Counted from the first letter of the stretch, positions 43,181 through 55,495 are shown. The stretch: DNA of 64,000 nucleotides from Natrinema hispanicum (GCF_004217335.1 NZ_SHMP01000004.1:124001-188000); one strand, 5' to 3'. A program made the numbers and translations. Notes: generated by a model not told the origin, from the letters alone.

Positions 43181-44107
43181 TCAGAACCGGCCGCGTCCGG
43201 GGCCACCTGGGCCGCCCGGCCCGCCGGGACCGCCACCGCCGAACTCGAGGCGACTCGGAGCCCGGAGATTGCGATTTCGCTTGACGTACTGGCCGTAGGC
43301 GAGGCCGATCACGAGGCCGATGAGGTGGGCCCCGTGAGCGATCGGCCCGCCATCGCCGACCGAGAGGAAGAACACGCTAAAGAGGGCGTAGCCGGCGGTC
43401 AGAAGCCAGATCGGCACTGGGAGGATAAAGTAGAGGTACACCTTGAGATCGGGGTTCAAGACCGTCAGCACGCCCATGATAGCAAGCGCCGCGCCGCTGG
43501 CCCCGAGGACGGCCGTCGGAGCGCCCTGTGCAGCCGAAATCAGGACTTGACCCAGTCCGGCGAGCGCGCCGCTGACGATGAACAGGATCGCGAAGTCACG
43601 CGAGCCGATGTAGCGCTCGACGAGCGGCCCGAAGAAGAACAACACGATGCTGTTCCCAACGATGTGCATGAAGTTACCCGGGCTATGAGCGAAGACGGAG
43701 GTGACCCACGTCCAGACGTACGCGACGTTCCACGACGTCAGCGTGAACAGCGACTGGTGGAGCGCCGAGCCGGCGACCAACAGCACGAGCCACTGTGCGA
43801 GGAACGTCAGCCACATCAACGCGAGGAACGTGTAGGTCGCGTTCCCCCGGAAGTACGCCAGCGGTCCGCCAGGCCCGGTATCGATCGGGAGTTTGTCAGT
43901 CAGACTCGAGGCGCGTGATGTGTTCCCACTCGAGCTGACGCCGTCGTCGAAACCGCTGTCGAAGACCCCCTGTGGGTCGTTCCAGTTTTCGAGCCCCGTA
44001 CAGTTGTGATTCTCGGGGAGCCGGTGATCGGCACAATAGGTGCCACCACAGTGCCGACAGTTATACGGCATGTTTTCGTCTTTCCCACACACGTCGCACT
44101 TGGCCAT
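43181..44107 (-). CDS. Rhomboid intramembrane protease with AN1 zinc finger
   Basis: A 308-residue protein. The N-terminal AN1-type zinc finger (MAKCDVCGKDENMPYNCRHCGG...CADHRLPENHNC) precedes a six-helix rhomboid domain with catalytic Ser in VLGASGAALAIMG and His in AHLIGLVIGLAYG. The C-terminus is a glycine-proline repeat (GGPGGPGGPGGPGRGRF). Rhomboids cut transmembrane substrates. The cytoplasmic AN1 finger might bring ubiquitin-like or other partners to the protease, which is inference. Confidence 0.9.
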   Translation of the reverse strand: MAKCDVCGKDENMPYNCRHCGGTYCADHRLPENHNCTGLENWNDPQGVFDSGFDDGVSSSGNTSRASSLTDKLPIDTGPGGPLAYFRGNATYTFLALMWLTFLAQWLVLLVAGSALHQSLFTLTSWNVAYVWTWVTSVFAHSPGNFMHIVGNSIVLFFFGPLVERYIGSRDFAILFIVSGALAGLGQVLISAAQGAPTAVLGASGAALAIMGVLTVLNPDLKVYLYFILPVPIWLLTAGYALFSVFFLSVGDGGPIAHGAHLIGLVIGLAYGQYVKRNRNLRAPSRLEFGGGGPGGPGGPGGPGRGRF

Positions 44108-44264
44108 TGATCGGTGGTATGTGCGGAGTAGCTAAGGGATTTGGGGTTTGCCCGGATTATTTCACAGTAATCAACCCGGTCAGTATGTGTGGCGGACAGA
44201 TCGTTTCGTTTTTTGGACCGTCCGTACCGGGTGCTTGCTCGACGAGGGACGCGACGTATTCAGC

Positions 44265-44375
44265 ATGACAAAACGTCGAACTGTCGCTTTCTCACGTTCT
44301 TTCAGCACCGTCGAAGTCGAAATAGCCGTCGATGAGGTCAAATCGTTCGGCTTCACATGGAATCAGCGTATCTGA
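44265..44375 (+). CDS. Possible 36-residue protein
   Basis: A short frame MTKRRTVAFSRSFSTVEVEIA...GFTWNQRI with coding-like third positions, in the 324-bp gap between the rhomboid and DUF5788 genes. It lacks a clear promoter and could be a remnant. The rest of the gap shows only the TATA element ACATTTTTGCC near 44399-44409. Confidence 0.3.
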   Translation: MTKRRTVAFSRSFSTVEVEIAVDEVKSFGFTWNQRI

Positions 44376-44431
44376 ACACCATATGCGCCGTGGGCTGTAC
44401 ATTTTTGCCTCCCCGTCGCCCACATTCGGTC

Positions 44432-44872
44432 GTGCAAGAGTACGAGCGCAAGCAACTGCTCGAGCGTGTCGAGCGCGAGGGCGCAACTGTCGGCGCGGAT
44501 ATCCCGGAGACGATCACGGTTCAGGGGGAAGAAATCGACCTCCGGACGTTCGTCTTCGAGATCAAGCGCCGTGAGACGGTTCCCCCAGGCGAGCGCGAAC
44601 GCGTCGAGCAGGCGAAAAAGAACCTGCGTCGTGAGCGCCTCGAGCGCTTAGAGCAGATCGAGGAGGGCGACATCACCCGCGAGAAAGGCGAGGAACTCGC
44701 CAAGAGCATCATCGGCATCGATCGAGCGCTGAATGCCCTCGAGAGTCTGGGACCGACCGATCTCGAACGTGAGCAGAAGCTCCAGCACGCGCAGGACCGC
44801 AAGCGCTGGATGTCGTTCCTGAAAAAGGCGCTGGGAGAGAACGACGACGCCAGCGCACGGAGGGGCCGATGA
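44432..44872 (+). CDS. DUF5788 protein
   Basis: A 146-residue charged, helical protein with a GTG start (VQEYERKQLLERV) set by a TATA-like ACATTTTTGCC 25-30 nt upstream. It contains the segment PETITVQGEEIDLRTFVFEIKRRETVPPG and a long helical region LRRERLERLEQIEEGDITREKGEEL. It is a haloarchaeal DUF5788-type protein of unknown function. It overlaps polX by four bases (ATGA), so a link to DNA repair is possible. Confidence 0.78.
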   Translation: MQEYERKQLLERVEREGATVGADIPETITVQGEEIDLRTFVFEIKRRETVPPGERERVEQAKKNLRRERLERLEQIEEGDITREKGEELAKSIIGIDRALNALESLGPTDLEREQKLQHAQDRKRWMSFLKKALGENDDASARRGR

Positions 44873-46620
44873 CGACCAACGCCGAACTTGCCGCCCGCTT
44901 CGAGGAGTTCGCCGACTTGCTCGAAGCTGACGGCGTCGAATACAAACCACGCGCGTATCGCCGGGCAGCGGAAAACGTCCGCGCCTATCCGTCACCGATC
45001 GCCGACCGCGTCGACGCCGGCGATCGCGAGGCCGTCGAGAGCATCGAAGGCGTCGGCGACGCGATCGCCTCGAAGATCGTCGAGTACGTCGAAACCGGGT
45101 CGGTCGAGGAACTCGAGGAGCTTCGCGCCGAGTTGCCGATCGACATGGCCGACATCACTCGGATCGAGGGCGTCGGTCCCAAGACGGCCGGCAAACTCTA
45201 TCGCGAACTCGGGATCGAAACGTTAGACGACCTCGAGGCAGCCGCCGAGGTCGGCGAGGTTCAGGAGGTCAAAGGCTTCGGCCCGAAAACCGAACAGAAC
45301 ATCCTCGACAATCTGGAGTTCGCCCGCACCGTCGGCCAGCGCCAGTTGCTCGGCGAGGCACGACCGCTTGCCGACGACGTGCTCGCCTTTCTCGAGTCGA
45401 TCGACGCCGTCGAGCGGTGTGCGGTAGCCGGCTCGATCCGCCGGTGGCGTGCGACGATCGGCGACGTCGATGCACTCGTGGCAACTGACGTGCGCGAGGA
45501 CGTCATCGACCAGTTCGTCGCATGGGAGTCGGTCGATGATGAGATCGAGTCGGGTCCAGAGAAGGCAAGCGTCCGCGTCGGCGAGATTCGAGTGGATCTT
45601 CGCGTCGTCGTCCCCGAGGAGTTCGGTTCTGCGCTGCAGTATTTTACGGGGAGCAAAGATCACAACGTCAGCCTGCGCAACTACGCGATCGACCGCGGGA
45701 TGAAGTTGAACGAGTACGGCGCGTTCGATGTCGATGAGATCGACGACCCCGACAGCGGGCAGCGCGTCGGCGAACGCGTCGCCGGCGAGACGGAAGAAAG
45801 CATGTACGACGCGCTCGGGTTGCCATGGATTCCGCCGGAACTGCGGGAAAACCGCGGTGAGATCGCCGCCGCCGAAAACGGTGAGCTACCGGAACTCATC
45901 ACTCGTGAGGACATCCGTGGCGATTTCCACACCCACACCGAGTGGTCAGACGGCAACACCACGATCGCGGCCATGGTCGAGGCTGCCGCCGAGCTGGGCT
46001 ACGACTACTTCGGGATCGCCGACCACGCCGAGGGCCCTGGCATTGTCGGCGGCATGGGCCTCTCGGATGCCGAAATTCTAGAGCAAATCGAAGAAATTCG
46101 CGCGGTTGGCGACGAGGCCGAGATCGAAGTCTTCGCAGGGATCGAAGCGAACGTCGACGCTGATGGCGAGATCGACCTCTCCGACGAGGTGATCGACGCG
46201 CTGGACGTGATCGTCGCCTCGACGCACAGTGCGCTCGATCAGGACGCAGAGACGGCCACAGAGCGGCTCGTCCACGCCGTCGAGAACCCGGCGATCGATA
46301 TTGTGGGCCATCCCAGCGGCCGCCTGCTCAATCAGCGCTCGGGGCTCGACTACGACGTCACGGCGGTCGGGCGGGCCGCCGCCGAGCACGGCACTGCACT
46401 CGAGGTCAACAGCGACCCTCGTCGACTGGATCTCTGGGGCAGCGCCGTTCAGGCCGCCCTTGAGGCGGGCGCGAAAATCGCGATCGACACCGACTCCCAC
46501 CAGCCCGCGACCCTCGAGTACATGCGCTGGGGCGTCCACACCGCACGCCGCGGCTGGGCCGAACCGATCGACGTGATCAACACCTGGGATCTCACGGAGC
46601 TCCGCGAGTTCCTCCACTGA
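44869..46620 (+). CDS. polX: DNA polymerase/3'-5' exonuclease PolX
   Basis: A 583-residue PolX. Helix-hairpin-helix motifs (IEGVGDAIASKIVEYVE, IEGVGPKTAGKLYRELG) are followed by a nucleotidyltransferase domain with Asp pair GDVDALVAT and RVDLRVVV, and a C-terminal PHP nuclease domain: GDFHTHTEWSDGNTT, ADHAEGPG. Such enzymes fill short gaps and remove 3' ends in base-excision repair. Both active sites appear intact. It is translationally coupled to the upstream DUF5788 gene. Confidence 0.93.
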   Translation: MTTNAELAARFEEFADLLEADGVEYKPRAYRRAAENVRAYPSPIADRVDAGDREAVESIEGVGDAIASKIVEYVETGSVEELEELRAELPIDMADITRIEGVGPKTAGKLYRELGIETLDDLEAAAEVGEVQEVKGFGPKTEQNILDNLEFARTVGQRQLLGEARPLADDVLAFLESIDAVERCAVAGSIRRWRATIGDVDALVATDVREDVIDQFVAWESVDDEIESGPEKASVRVGEIRVDLRVVVPEEFGSALQYFTGSKDHNVSLRNYAIDRGMKLNEYGAFDVDEIDDPDSGQRVGERVAGETEESMYDALGLPWIPPELRENRGEIAAAENGELPELITREDIRGDFHTHTEWSDGNTTIAAMVEAAAELGYDYFGIADHAEGPGIVGGMGLSDAEILEQIEEIRAVGDEAEIEVFAGIEANVDADGEIDLSDEVIDALDVIVASTHSALDQDAETATERLVHAVENPAIDIVGHPSGRLLNQRSGLDYDVTAVGRAAAEHGTALEVNSDPRRLDLWGSAVQAALEAGAKIAIDTDSHQPATLEYMRWGVHTARRGWAEPIDVINTWDLTELREFLH

Positions 46621-46630
46621 CAGATATCCG

Positions 46631-47074
46631 ATGCGCTCGCTCGTCGACGTCATGTGCGGTGGGATCGTCTCCTACCTGCGGATGTGCAACCACGACACCG
46701 TCTACGCCGCCGATCGAGACCTCGAGGCCGACGATGACCTCCTCGCCGTCGCCCAAGACGAAGGACGGACGCTCATCACACGAGACGTGACACTCGCGAA
46801 CCGCGCGGCGGACTCGATCTGCCTCGAGTCCCGCGATGTCGAGGATCAACTCGGGGAACTCGCTGCAGCGGGTGTCGACCTCTCGCTGGCCGACGAACCC
46901 GCGTTCTGTGGACGGTGTAACGGCCCGCTCGAGTGGGTCGATCCGACGGCGTCGATGCCCGAGTACGTCCCCGATTCGATCGAGAGCGACGTCTGGGTCT
47001 GTCGCGACTGTGGGCAGTACTTCTGGCGCGGGAGTCACTGGGAGCGGGTCGCAGAGACGCTTTCGAGGATTTAG
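46631..47074 (+). CDS. Mut7-C RNase-domain protein
   Basis: A 147-residue protein of the Mut7-C family (PIN-like RNase plus zinc ribbon). The N-terminus has the DVMCGGIVSYLRMCNHDTVYA segment and later RTLITRDVTLANRA. The C-terminus is a four-cysteine ribbon CGRCNGPLEW...VCRDCGQYFWRGSHW. The PIN-like domain is probably a ribonuclease. It follows polX by about 10 bp, so they may be cotranscribed. Confidence 0.86.
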   Translation: MRSLVDVMCGGIVSYLRMCNHDTVYAADRDLEADDDLLAVAQDEGRTLITRDVTLANRAADSICLESRDVEDQLGELAAAGVDLSLADEPAFCGRCNGPLEWVDPTASMPEYVPDSIESDVWVCRDCGQYFWRGSHWERVAETLSRI

Positions 47075-47835
47075 TAGACGGCTACGTCGTCGAACCGCCC
47101 GTCGTAGGCGATGTGCTCTGGATGGGTCGGTTCGGTGCCCGACAGAAACAGCCGATCGACCTTTTTCCACGTGTTCTCGTAGACCAGGTGGCCGAGTTCC
47201 GTCGCCGTCGTCGCCCACCGATTGAGGCCGTTTTCGTAGACGACGCGGCGTGCGACTCCATCCTCCAGCGCTGCCACGAGGTCGCCTTCGCTCTCGATTG
47301 GCGTGTCGAAGGCGGTGTGGGCGACGCCAACGGTTCGCGAGAGGTGGGCATACGAGGAGGTAATCGGCGGAAACGAAAACGCCTCTCCGAGGTTCCGTGC
47401 GCGGCGATTGTGTATCGGGAAGTGTTTCGGATTGAAAATCTCGAGGGCGTCGATCGTCTCCGCGTACGTTCCGAGATCGGACTGTTCGAGGCTGACGTTT
47501 GCGAACGTCGGGTGTGGGACGAGCACTGCAGCGTCTTGGCGCTCGAATTCGGCCATCGCCGTTTCGAGCGGGATGAAATCCGGGATCGGGTCCTCGAGAC
47601 CGACTGCGAGGATGTGTTTGCGGTTGCGCCAGGTGCCGGTAAACACCTCGCGGGCGGGAACGACCAGCAGCTCATCGTCGGAGTAGGCCGCAGCGCGCTC
47701 GCGGATCTCCGGGAGGCGGGTGAAGTGCGGTGCATAGACGAGTGCGTCGAGGCCAGCCCGTTTGGCTCGCTCGACCACGCGGTCGTTGAGCACCTTCACG
47801 TGACAGTCTACTCGGAACGTCACTCCGTCGGTCAC
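47071..47835 (-). CDS. PHP-domain phosphoesterase-like protein
   Basis: A 254-residue protein with a PHP-type metal site: RVDCHVKVLNDR, ALVYAPHFTR, REVFTGTWRNRKHILAVGL and LVPHPTFANVS. The first motif lacks the classical HxH (it reads DCHVK), so the metal set is partly altered. It might be a phosphoesterase related to PolX PHP or histidinol phosphatase. It overlaps the convergent Mut7-C gene by four bases at the stop codons. Confidence 0.8.
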   Translation of the reverse strand: MTDGVTFRVDCHVKVLNDRVVERAKRAGLDALVYAPHFTRLPEIRERAAAYSDDELLVVPAREVFTGTWRNRKHILAVGLEDPIPDFIPLETAMAEFERQDAAVLVPHPTFANVSLEQSDLGTYAETIDALEIFNPKHFPIHNRRARNLGEAFSFPPITSSYAHLSRTVGVAHTAFDTPIESEGDLVAALEDGVARRVVYENGLNRWATTATELGHLVYENTWKKVDRLFLSGTEPTHPEHIAYDGRFDDVAVY

Positions 47836-48025
47836 GACGGTTACTTCTGGTACAATCGAGTTATGAATTCTGATTTAGCGGTGGCGGAAGGCGACAGACT
47901 GCCGTCCGCAGTGTCTCGATCGGTGTCGACGTTGGCGGCTCGATCCGTCTCGAGTACGTTCCTTCTGGCCGATGGCTTTCGCTGCGAAAGGATCATTAGG
48001 GCGGCCGTGCGAGTGAGAGTATCGA

Positions 48026-48313
48026 ATGGCCTGGGAATGCGGAATCGACGGCTGTGGCGCAGTGTTCGACGATGTCGAGTCTGCCGTCGTCCATCAGGCG
48101 ACCACCCACCAGCGTTGCGAGTGTCAGGTCTGTGGTACCATCGTGCCGGACGGCTATCTCGCGATCCGCCACGTGTTTACCGAACACAGCCGCGCCGAAT
48201 ACGTCCGCACCTACGGTGCCAGTTCCGAAGCGGTCCGTAAACGCGAGGCGTTACTCGAGGAGATCGACGCAGTCGTGGATATGCAAGCGATCGCGACGGA
48301 ACTGAAACGCTAA
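48026..48313 (+). CDS. Small double zinc-finger protein
   Basis: A 95-residue protein with two C2H2-like fingers: CGIDGCGAVFDDVESAVVHQATTH and CQVCGTIVPDGYLAIRHVFTEH, then a helical tail. The fingers are close to a C-x4-C/H-x4-H pattern and to CxxC-x12-HxxxxH. I associate this with haloarchaeal DUF7565-type proteins from memory. DNA or RNA binding is likely but unproven. Confidence 0.7.
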   Translation: MAWECGIDGCGAVFDDVESAVVHQATTHQRCECQVCGTIVPDGYLAIRHVFTEHSRAEYVRTYGASSEAVRKREALLEEIDAVVDMQAIATELKR

Positions 48314-48417
48314 TTGTCGAGTCGCAGCGCTGTCCTGTTGTGTCTCCGTGGAGCACAGCGAGCGAGTCGCGCTCGAGGCAGGACGTGTCGCCGACACAAC
48401 GAAAGCAGTGCTCTCGT

Positions 48418-48855
48418 CTAGCGCTCGTCGGAATCGAGGACGCGAATCTGGTCGCCACGCACCGTCACCGGAATCGGAACCGTCGCCTCGTACAGTTCGA
48501 CCGTCACCTGATCTTTGCCTTCGTCGATCCGCTGGACCTGTGCCTTCTCGCCTTTGAACGGCCCGGCGATGAGTTCGACGATGTCGCCCTCGGCGATTCC
48601 CTCGACGTCCGGTTTGGGCGAGAGGAAGTGCTCGACCTCGGAGATATCCGATTCGCCGGGGACGATGCTCCGGGCGTGAGGGATATCCTCGAGGACGCGG
48701 TTGAGAACCGCGTCGCCGTCGGCTTCGACCATCACGTAGGAGGTCAACGAGTCGGGCGCGAGCGCGGCGTGGATTTCGGGCTCCTCGCGGTTGATGATCA
48801 TGTCCGCGACGGTGCGCTCTTGGCTCGCCGTCGTTTTGACAGCGAAGATGCCCAT
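48418..48855 (-). CDS. spt5: Transcription elongation factor Spt5 (NusG)
   Basis: A 145-residue protein with an NGN domain ([20 protein letters not shown]...[30 protein letters not shown]) and a C-terminal KOW domain ([25 protein letters not shown]). Spt5 clamps onto RNA polymerase and promotes processivity. Its ATG overlaps the secE stop by one base, giving the conserved secE-spt5 operon. Confidence 0.93.
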   Translation of the reverse strand: MGIFAVKTTASQERTVADMIINREEPEIHAALAPDSLTSYVMVEADGDAVLNRVLEDIPHARSIVPGESDISEVEHFLSPKPDVEGIAEGDIVELIAGPFKGEKAQVQRIDEGKDQVTVELYEATVPIPVTVRGDQIRVLDSDER

Positions 48856-49034
48856 TAGATGCCACCACCGCTTGTCAGCAGTACCATGACTGCGCCGATG
48901 AGGAACCCGACGAGACCGACCAGCAAGATGCCTGCACCGGCGATTTTCGATACCTGAAGGAACTCCTCGCTAGTGGGCGTCGTCGCCATTTTCAACACCC
49001 GAACGTACGAGGTGAGGTCGTACGGAACGTCCAT
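48855..49034 (-). CDS. secE: Protein translocase subunit SecE (Sec61 gamma)
   Basis: A 59-residue protein reading [20 protein letters not shown]...[21 protein letters not shown] with a single C-terminal transmembrane helix, as in archaeal SecE. It clamps SecY in the membrane. It is placed directly upstream of spt5, the order conserved in archaea. Confidence 0.9.
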   Translation of the reverse strand: MDVPYDLTSYVRVLKMATTPTSEEFLQVSKIAGAGILLVGLVGFLIGAVMVLLTSGGGI

Positions 49035-49225
49035 ATTTGTCTATTTACAGCGTGGGGTCTTTTATCTGTCTTTCGTGTCTTTTGACTGTGAGGGCTGTCG
49101 GTCAGGTCACGCCGGTCCTGACCAGCGTCCGGCAGTTACACCGCGCGTAGGTTTTAGCTGTGGGTGTTTTTCCCACGGCAGACAGCGATGTTCACCGCGA
49201 CAGTTCACTTCACCCACCATCGAGA

Positions 49226-49402
49226 ATGGATCCTGCGCGGCTCACAGCCGACGTCTCCGAGCCGATCCCGATCGAGATCGAGGAGATCCAAAACGGGTTC
49301 GTCACCGTCAGCCACCGGACCGGTCCCCACACGGATACCTTCCAGTCGGAACTCGAGGCAGCCGACCACGTCGAACACGCTACGTGCCTCGACGACGAGT
49401 AA
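49226..49402 (+). CDS. Hypothetical 58-residue protein
   Basis: The frame starts MDPARLTADVSEPIPIEIEEI and continues NGFVTVSHRTGPHTDTFQ with an acidic tail. Codon choice is gene-like. Another frame (MFTATVHFTHHREWILRGS, from 49188) precedes it, so the gene might be frameshifted or begin differently. A small hairpin (GTGGG-N6-7-CCCAC, about 49159-49176) lies just upstream. No family is recognised. Confidence 0.45.
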   Translation: MDPARLTADVSEPIPIEIEEIQNGFVTVSHRTGPHTDTFQSELEAADHVEHATCLDDE

Positions 49403-49413
49403 GGGCGGGGTGG

Positions 49414-52113
<2,700 letters not shown>

Positions 52114-52355
52114 TGGATGCGATCCGGTTTACATGTATGGTGGACCTCGCTCGAGCGGCAGTCGAATCGCCGACACGGGACGGCTCGCGCGACAGCGATG
52201 GTCGTCCGTGTGTGCATGATATAACTGATCAACAGCTGTTGGGGACCCCTTCCTCACCCAACGTCCTCGACCTCCTCTCCGAGAATGTATAATTACACCA
52301 ACGCGAGACGACCGGCATCGACACCGACTTCGCCGCGACTACCGTGTGATCGGCC

Positions 52356-53303
52356 ATGACCGACTCCGGTGCCACACTCCGAACGTCTCTCGAGCGTGAC
52401 GACCTCCTGATCTGTCCCGGCGTCCACGACCCGCTTACCGCCGCCGTCGCTGATTCCATCGGCTTTGACGCCCTCTACATGACCGGCTACGGAACGTCGC
52501 TATCAAAGGCCGGCTATCCCGACGCCGGCTTCATCACGATGCCGGAGATGATCGAAAACGCTGGCAATATCCAGGAGCGAATCGATGTGCCGCTGATCGC
52601 CGATTCCGACAACGGCTACGGCAACGCCACGAACGTCATCCGGACGGTTCGCGAGTACATCAAAGCTGGCGTCGGTGCCATCCACATCGAAGACCAGACG
52701 TTCCCGAAACGCTGTGGCCACACGAAAGGGCGACAGGTCATCCCACGGGAGGAAGCGGTCGGCAAGATCGAAGCTGCGGCCGACGTTCGGGACGATCGGG
52801 CCGAGGACTTCGTCCTCATCGCCCGCACCGACGCCCGTGGCACGGGTGACGGCTCGCTCGACGATGCGATCGGCCGCGCAAATGATTTCCTCGCAGCCGG
52901 TGCCGACGTCGCGTTCGTCGAGGGGCCGACCGACGAGGCGGAACTCGAGCGCATCGGCCGGGAGGTCGACGGGCCGATCGTGTATAATTTCGTCGGCGAT
53001 CTCGGCTCCTCGCCGTACGTCGACCTCGCGTCGCTCGAGGAGTGGGGCTTCGACATCGTGTTGTTCCCCATTACATCGACGCTGTCGACGATCGCGAACG
53101 TCTACGCGGACCTCAGCACCTTCGCGGACGACCCCGTCGCAGCGATGCGAGACATCGACGACGCGTTCAACGCCCAGCCCGTCGGGAGCCTCCACGAGTT
53201 TTCGGGCTTTCCCGAGGTCGTCGAGTGGGAACGCCAGTACCTCCCCGACGAGGCACAAGACAAATACGAGGATTCACTCGGGGACGACCTCGAGTCCGAA
53301 TAA
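52356..53303 (+). CDS. Isocitrate lyase/PEP mutase-family C-C lyase
   Basis: A 315-residue TIM-barrel protein of the ICL/PEPM superfamily: CPGVHDPLTAAVADSIGFDALYMTG, the Mg2+ site IADSDNGYGN, the IHIEDQTFPKRCGHTKG active-site loop (KxCGH) and IARTDARG. Members include methylisocitrate lyase, oxaloacetate decarboxylase and carboxyPEP mutase-like enzymes. The active-site cysteine loop favours a lyase such as methylisocitrate lyase. The exact substrate is open. Confidence 0.85.
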   Translation: MTDSGATLRTSLERDDLLICPGVHDPLTAAVADSIGFDALYMTGYGTSLSKAGYPDAGFITMPEMIENAGNIQERIDVPLIADSDNGYGNATNVIRTVREYIKAGVGAIHIEDQTFPKRCGHTKGRQVIPREEAVGKIEAAADVRDDRAEDFVLIARTDARGTGDGSLDDAIGRANDFLAAGADVAFVEGPTDEAELERIGREVDGPIVYNFVGDLGSSPYVDLASLEEWGFDIVLFPITSTLSTIANVYADLSTFADDPVAAMRDIDDAFNAQPVGSLHEFSGFPEVVEWERQYLPDEAQDKYEDSLGDDLESE

Positions 53304-53399
53304 CTGGGCGCTTGCGGCGAACGAGATTTCCGTGGCAGCGACTCGAACGACCCCTGCGGGGGCGCTATCTTCAATTGCCTGACTAGCTTCCCTTCGGAC

Positions 53400-53645
53400 G
53401 TGACCCACGACCGAATCCACGCCAGGAAACCGACTCACGACATCGAACGGTGGTCCATCGGAACGATCGAACGGATTAGCGATCGGGACGGACACTGTGT
53501 CTTCGAGGTGCAGACCGATGCGGGTGATACGATCGAACTCGTCGTCACGACTGCAATCCGGGAGTTGGTCGTGCGTCGACTGGATCTCGACGCCGGTGAG
53601 TCGCCCGTTGGGGCTCGAGTCTGGTATCGAAAATACGGTGGATAA
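53400..53645 (+). CDS. Small haloarchaeal protein of unknown function
   Basis: An 81-residue beta-rich protein (GTG start): SIGTIERISDRDGHCVFEVQTDAGDTIELVVTTAIRELVV then VGARVWYRKYGG. Conserved basic-acidic strands suggest a small barrel (OB-like or DUF7861-type, from memory). It is not part of an evident operon. Confidence 0.65.
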   Translation: MTHDRIHARKPTHDIERWSIGTIERISDRDGHCVFEVQTDAGDTIELVVTTAIRELVVRRLDLDAGESPVGARVWYRKYGG

Positions 53646-53747
53646 CGGCCGAGAGTATACTGTAGGCCACACCAGTGCAGCGAATTTCGCACCATAATCG
53701 AGAGCCAACAGAAGGTTGCGTTACCATTAAATAGTTTCATTGACTGA

Positions 53748-53978
53748 ATGTCACCATATTCGAAAGAAAGCGATGGCTTCGAAACGGACGGCCTGCGAGA
53801 CACGCAGTTTCAGTTTCCAGACAGGACAGCGATCGAAGCCAACGATGAGACGCGTTCGTTCTTTCGAAGCGGACCACTTCAGAGACCGATGACGCGAAAA
53901 CCACGTAGAACCACGGATTCGGCGACCTGGAACCGGCAGTTCAGCCACGCGAACAGCACAGTCACAGGTGGGTGCTAA
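53748..53978 (+). CDS. Possible 76-residue protein coupled to the transducer
   Basis: The frame starts at an ATG 17-23 nt after TTAAATA (53725-53731), a spacing slightly short for a leaderless gene. Its stop overlaps the transducer start by one base (TAATG). The protein (MSPYSKESDGFETDGLRDTQFQ...) has no recognised domain and only weak coding bias. The upstream interval 53646-53747 shows nothing else. Confidence 0.4.
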   Translation: MSPYSKESDGFETDGLRDTQFQFPDRTAIEANDETRSFFRSGPLQRPMTRKPRRTTDSATWNRQFSHANSTVTGGC

Positions 53979-55495
53979 TGGCCGCAGTATCGATGATCGT
54001 CCTCGGGCTGATCGCCGCTGGGACACTCGTGATGTTCGGCTCGATTCTGTATGCCCGGCGGCTGTTCCTGCGACTAAACGAGGAAAGCTACCGACGACGG
54101 TGGCGGGGACTCCTCGCGCTGATGGTATTTTTCCTGCTGGGCTATGTCGCCGCCCTGTGGATCGCGTTCAGCGGTCAGGAACTCCGCTTCCAGCTGCTGA
54201 CAGGGTTCGTCTTCTTGTTCGGCGCTGTGTTCGTCCTGCTCGTGATCAACGTGGGATTGATGACTGTCAACGATCTTCAGGATAAAAACGAGTCCCTCCA
54301 GACGAAAATCGAAGAGGTCGAACAAGCGCGCCAGGAGGCAGTCACGCTTCGCGAAGAAACGGACCAGCTCAACCAGCACTTAGAGCAGAAAGCAGACGAG
54401 TATGCAACCGTCATGCAGGCGTGTGCGGCCGGCGATCTGACACAGCGGCTGGACCCCGACAGCGAGAACGAAGCGATGGCCGAGATCGCACGCGAGTTCA
54501 ACGACATGCTCGCCAAACTCGAGTCGACCACCGAGGACCTCATGACGTTCGCACAGGACGTTGCCGCCGCATCCGAATCAGTGACGTCCAGTGCCGAAGA
54601 AGTACACTCGGCCTCCGAACAGGTCTCGACGTCGATCCAGGAAATCGCCGACGGTGCCGACCAACAACACGAGTACCTCCGTTCGGTCACGACAGAACTC
54701 GACTCGTTGTCGACGACGACCGAGGGGATCGCCGTCTCCTCGAACGAGGTCGCCGAGATCGCCGAACGAACCGTTGACACCGGGAAGGAAGGGAAAGAAG
54801 CCGCACAGACGGCGATCAATGCCATGGACGAGATCGAAGCCGAGGCCGCCGACGCCGTCGCCGAGATGCACCGTCTCGAGGACGAGGTCCAGCAGATCGA
54901 CGAGCTGATCAACACGATCTCTGAGATCGCACGCCAGACCAACATGCTAGCGCTGAACGCGAACATCGAGGTCTCCCGCGCGACGAGTGCCAGCGGCGAC
55001 GACGGGTTCTCCGCCGTCGCGACGGAAGTCAAAACGCTCTCCGAAGACGCTGCAGAGGCAGCCGAGAAGGCCGAGGCCCGCCTCGAGGCGATTCGTGAGC
55101 GAACCGAGGCGTCCACTGCCGAAGTCGAGCGCACGAACGCCGGTATCAAAGACGCTAGCGAGCAGGTCCAAGAAGCCGTCGCCGCGCTCGCTTCGATCAC
55201 TGAACTCGCCGAGGAGACCAACGTTGGGATACAAGAGATTTCGGCAGCCAGCGAAGCGCAGGCGGCCTCGACTCAGGAGGTCGTCGCGATGGTCGACGAC
55301 GTCGCAGCGATCTCCGAATCGACGAGTACGGGTGCTGAAAGCGTCGCCGCTGCAGCCGAAGAACAGACGACGGCGCTGACCGAGGTTTCGACGAGTGCTG
55401 AACAGCTCAGCGACCAAGCGGCACGCCTCTCGCGGGCACTCCGCTATTTCGAAACCGACGCAGCAGCCGCCAGCGCCGTACCGACCGACGCCTGA
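53978..55495 (+). CDS. Halobacterial transducer (methyl-accepting chemotaxis-like protein)
   Basis: A 505-residue protein: three N-terminal hydrophobic helices (membrane anchor, no large extracellular ligand domain), a short coiled coil, one HAMP-like stretch (YATVMQACAAGDLTQRLD...EFNDML) and a long cytoplasmic signalling coiled coil. The hairpin tip is conserved: EIARQTNMLALNANIE. Signals are passed to CheA/CheW, so it should control motility. It may use a rhodopsin or other membrane partner as sensor. Confidence 0.88.
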   Translation: MAAVSMIVLGLIAAGTLVMFGSILYARRLFLRLNEESYRRRWRGLLALMVFFLLGYVAALWIAFSGQELRFQLLTGFVFLFGAVFVLLVINVGLMTVNDLQDKNESLQTKIEEVEQARQEAVTLREETDQLNQHLEQKADEYATVMQACAAGDLTQRLDPDSENEAMAEIAREFNDMLAKLESTTEDLMTFAQDVAAASESVTSSAEEVHSASEQVSTSIQEIADGADQQHEYLRSVTTELDSLSTTTEGIAVSSNEVAEIAERTVDTGKEGKEAAQTAINAMDEIEAEAADAVAEMHRLEDEVQQIDELINTISEIARQTNMLALNANIEVSRATSASGDDGFSAVATEVKTLSEDAAEAAEKAEARLEAIRERTEASTAEVERTNAGIKDASEQVQEAVAALASITELAEETNVGIQEISAASEAQAASTQEVVAMVDDVAAISESTSTGAESVAAAAEEQTTALTEVSTSAEQLSDQAARLSRALRYFETDAAAASAVPTDA

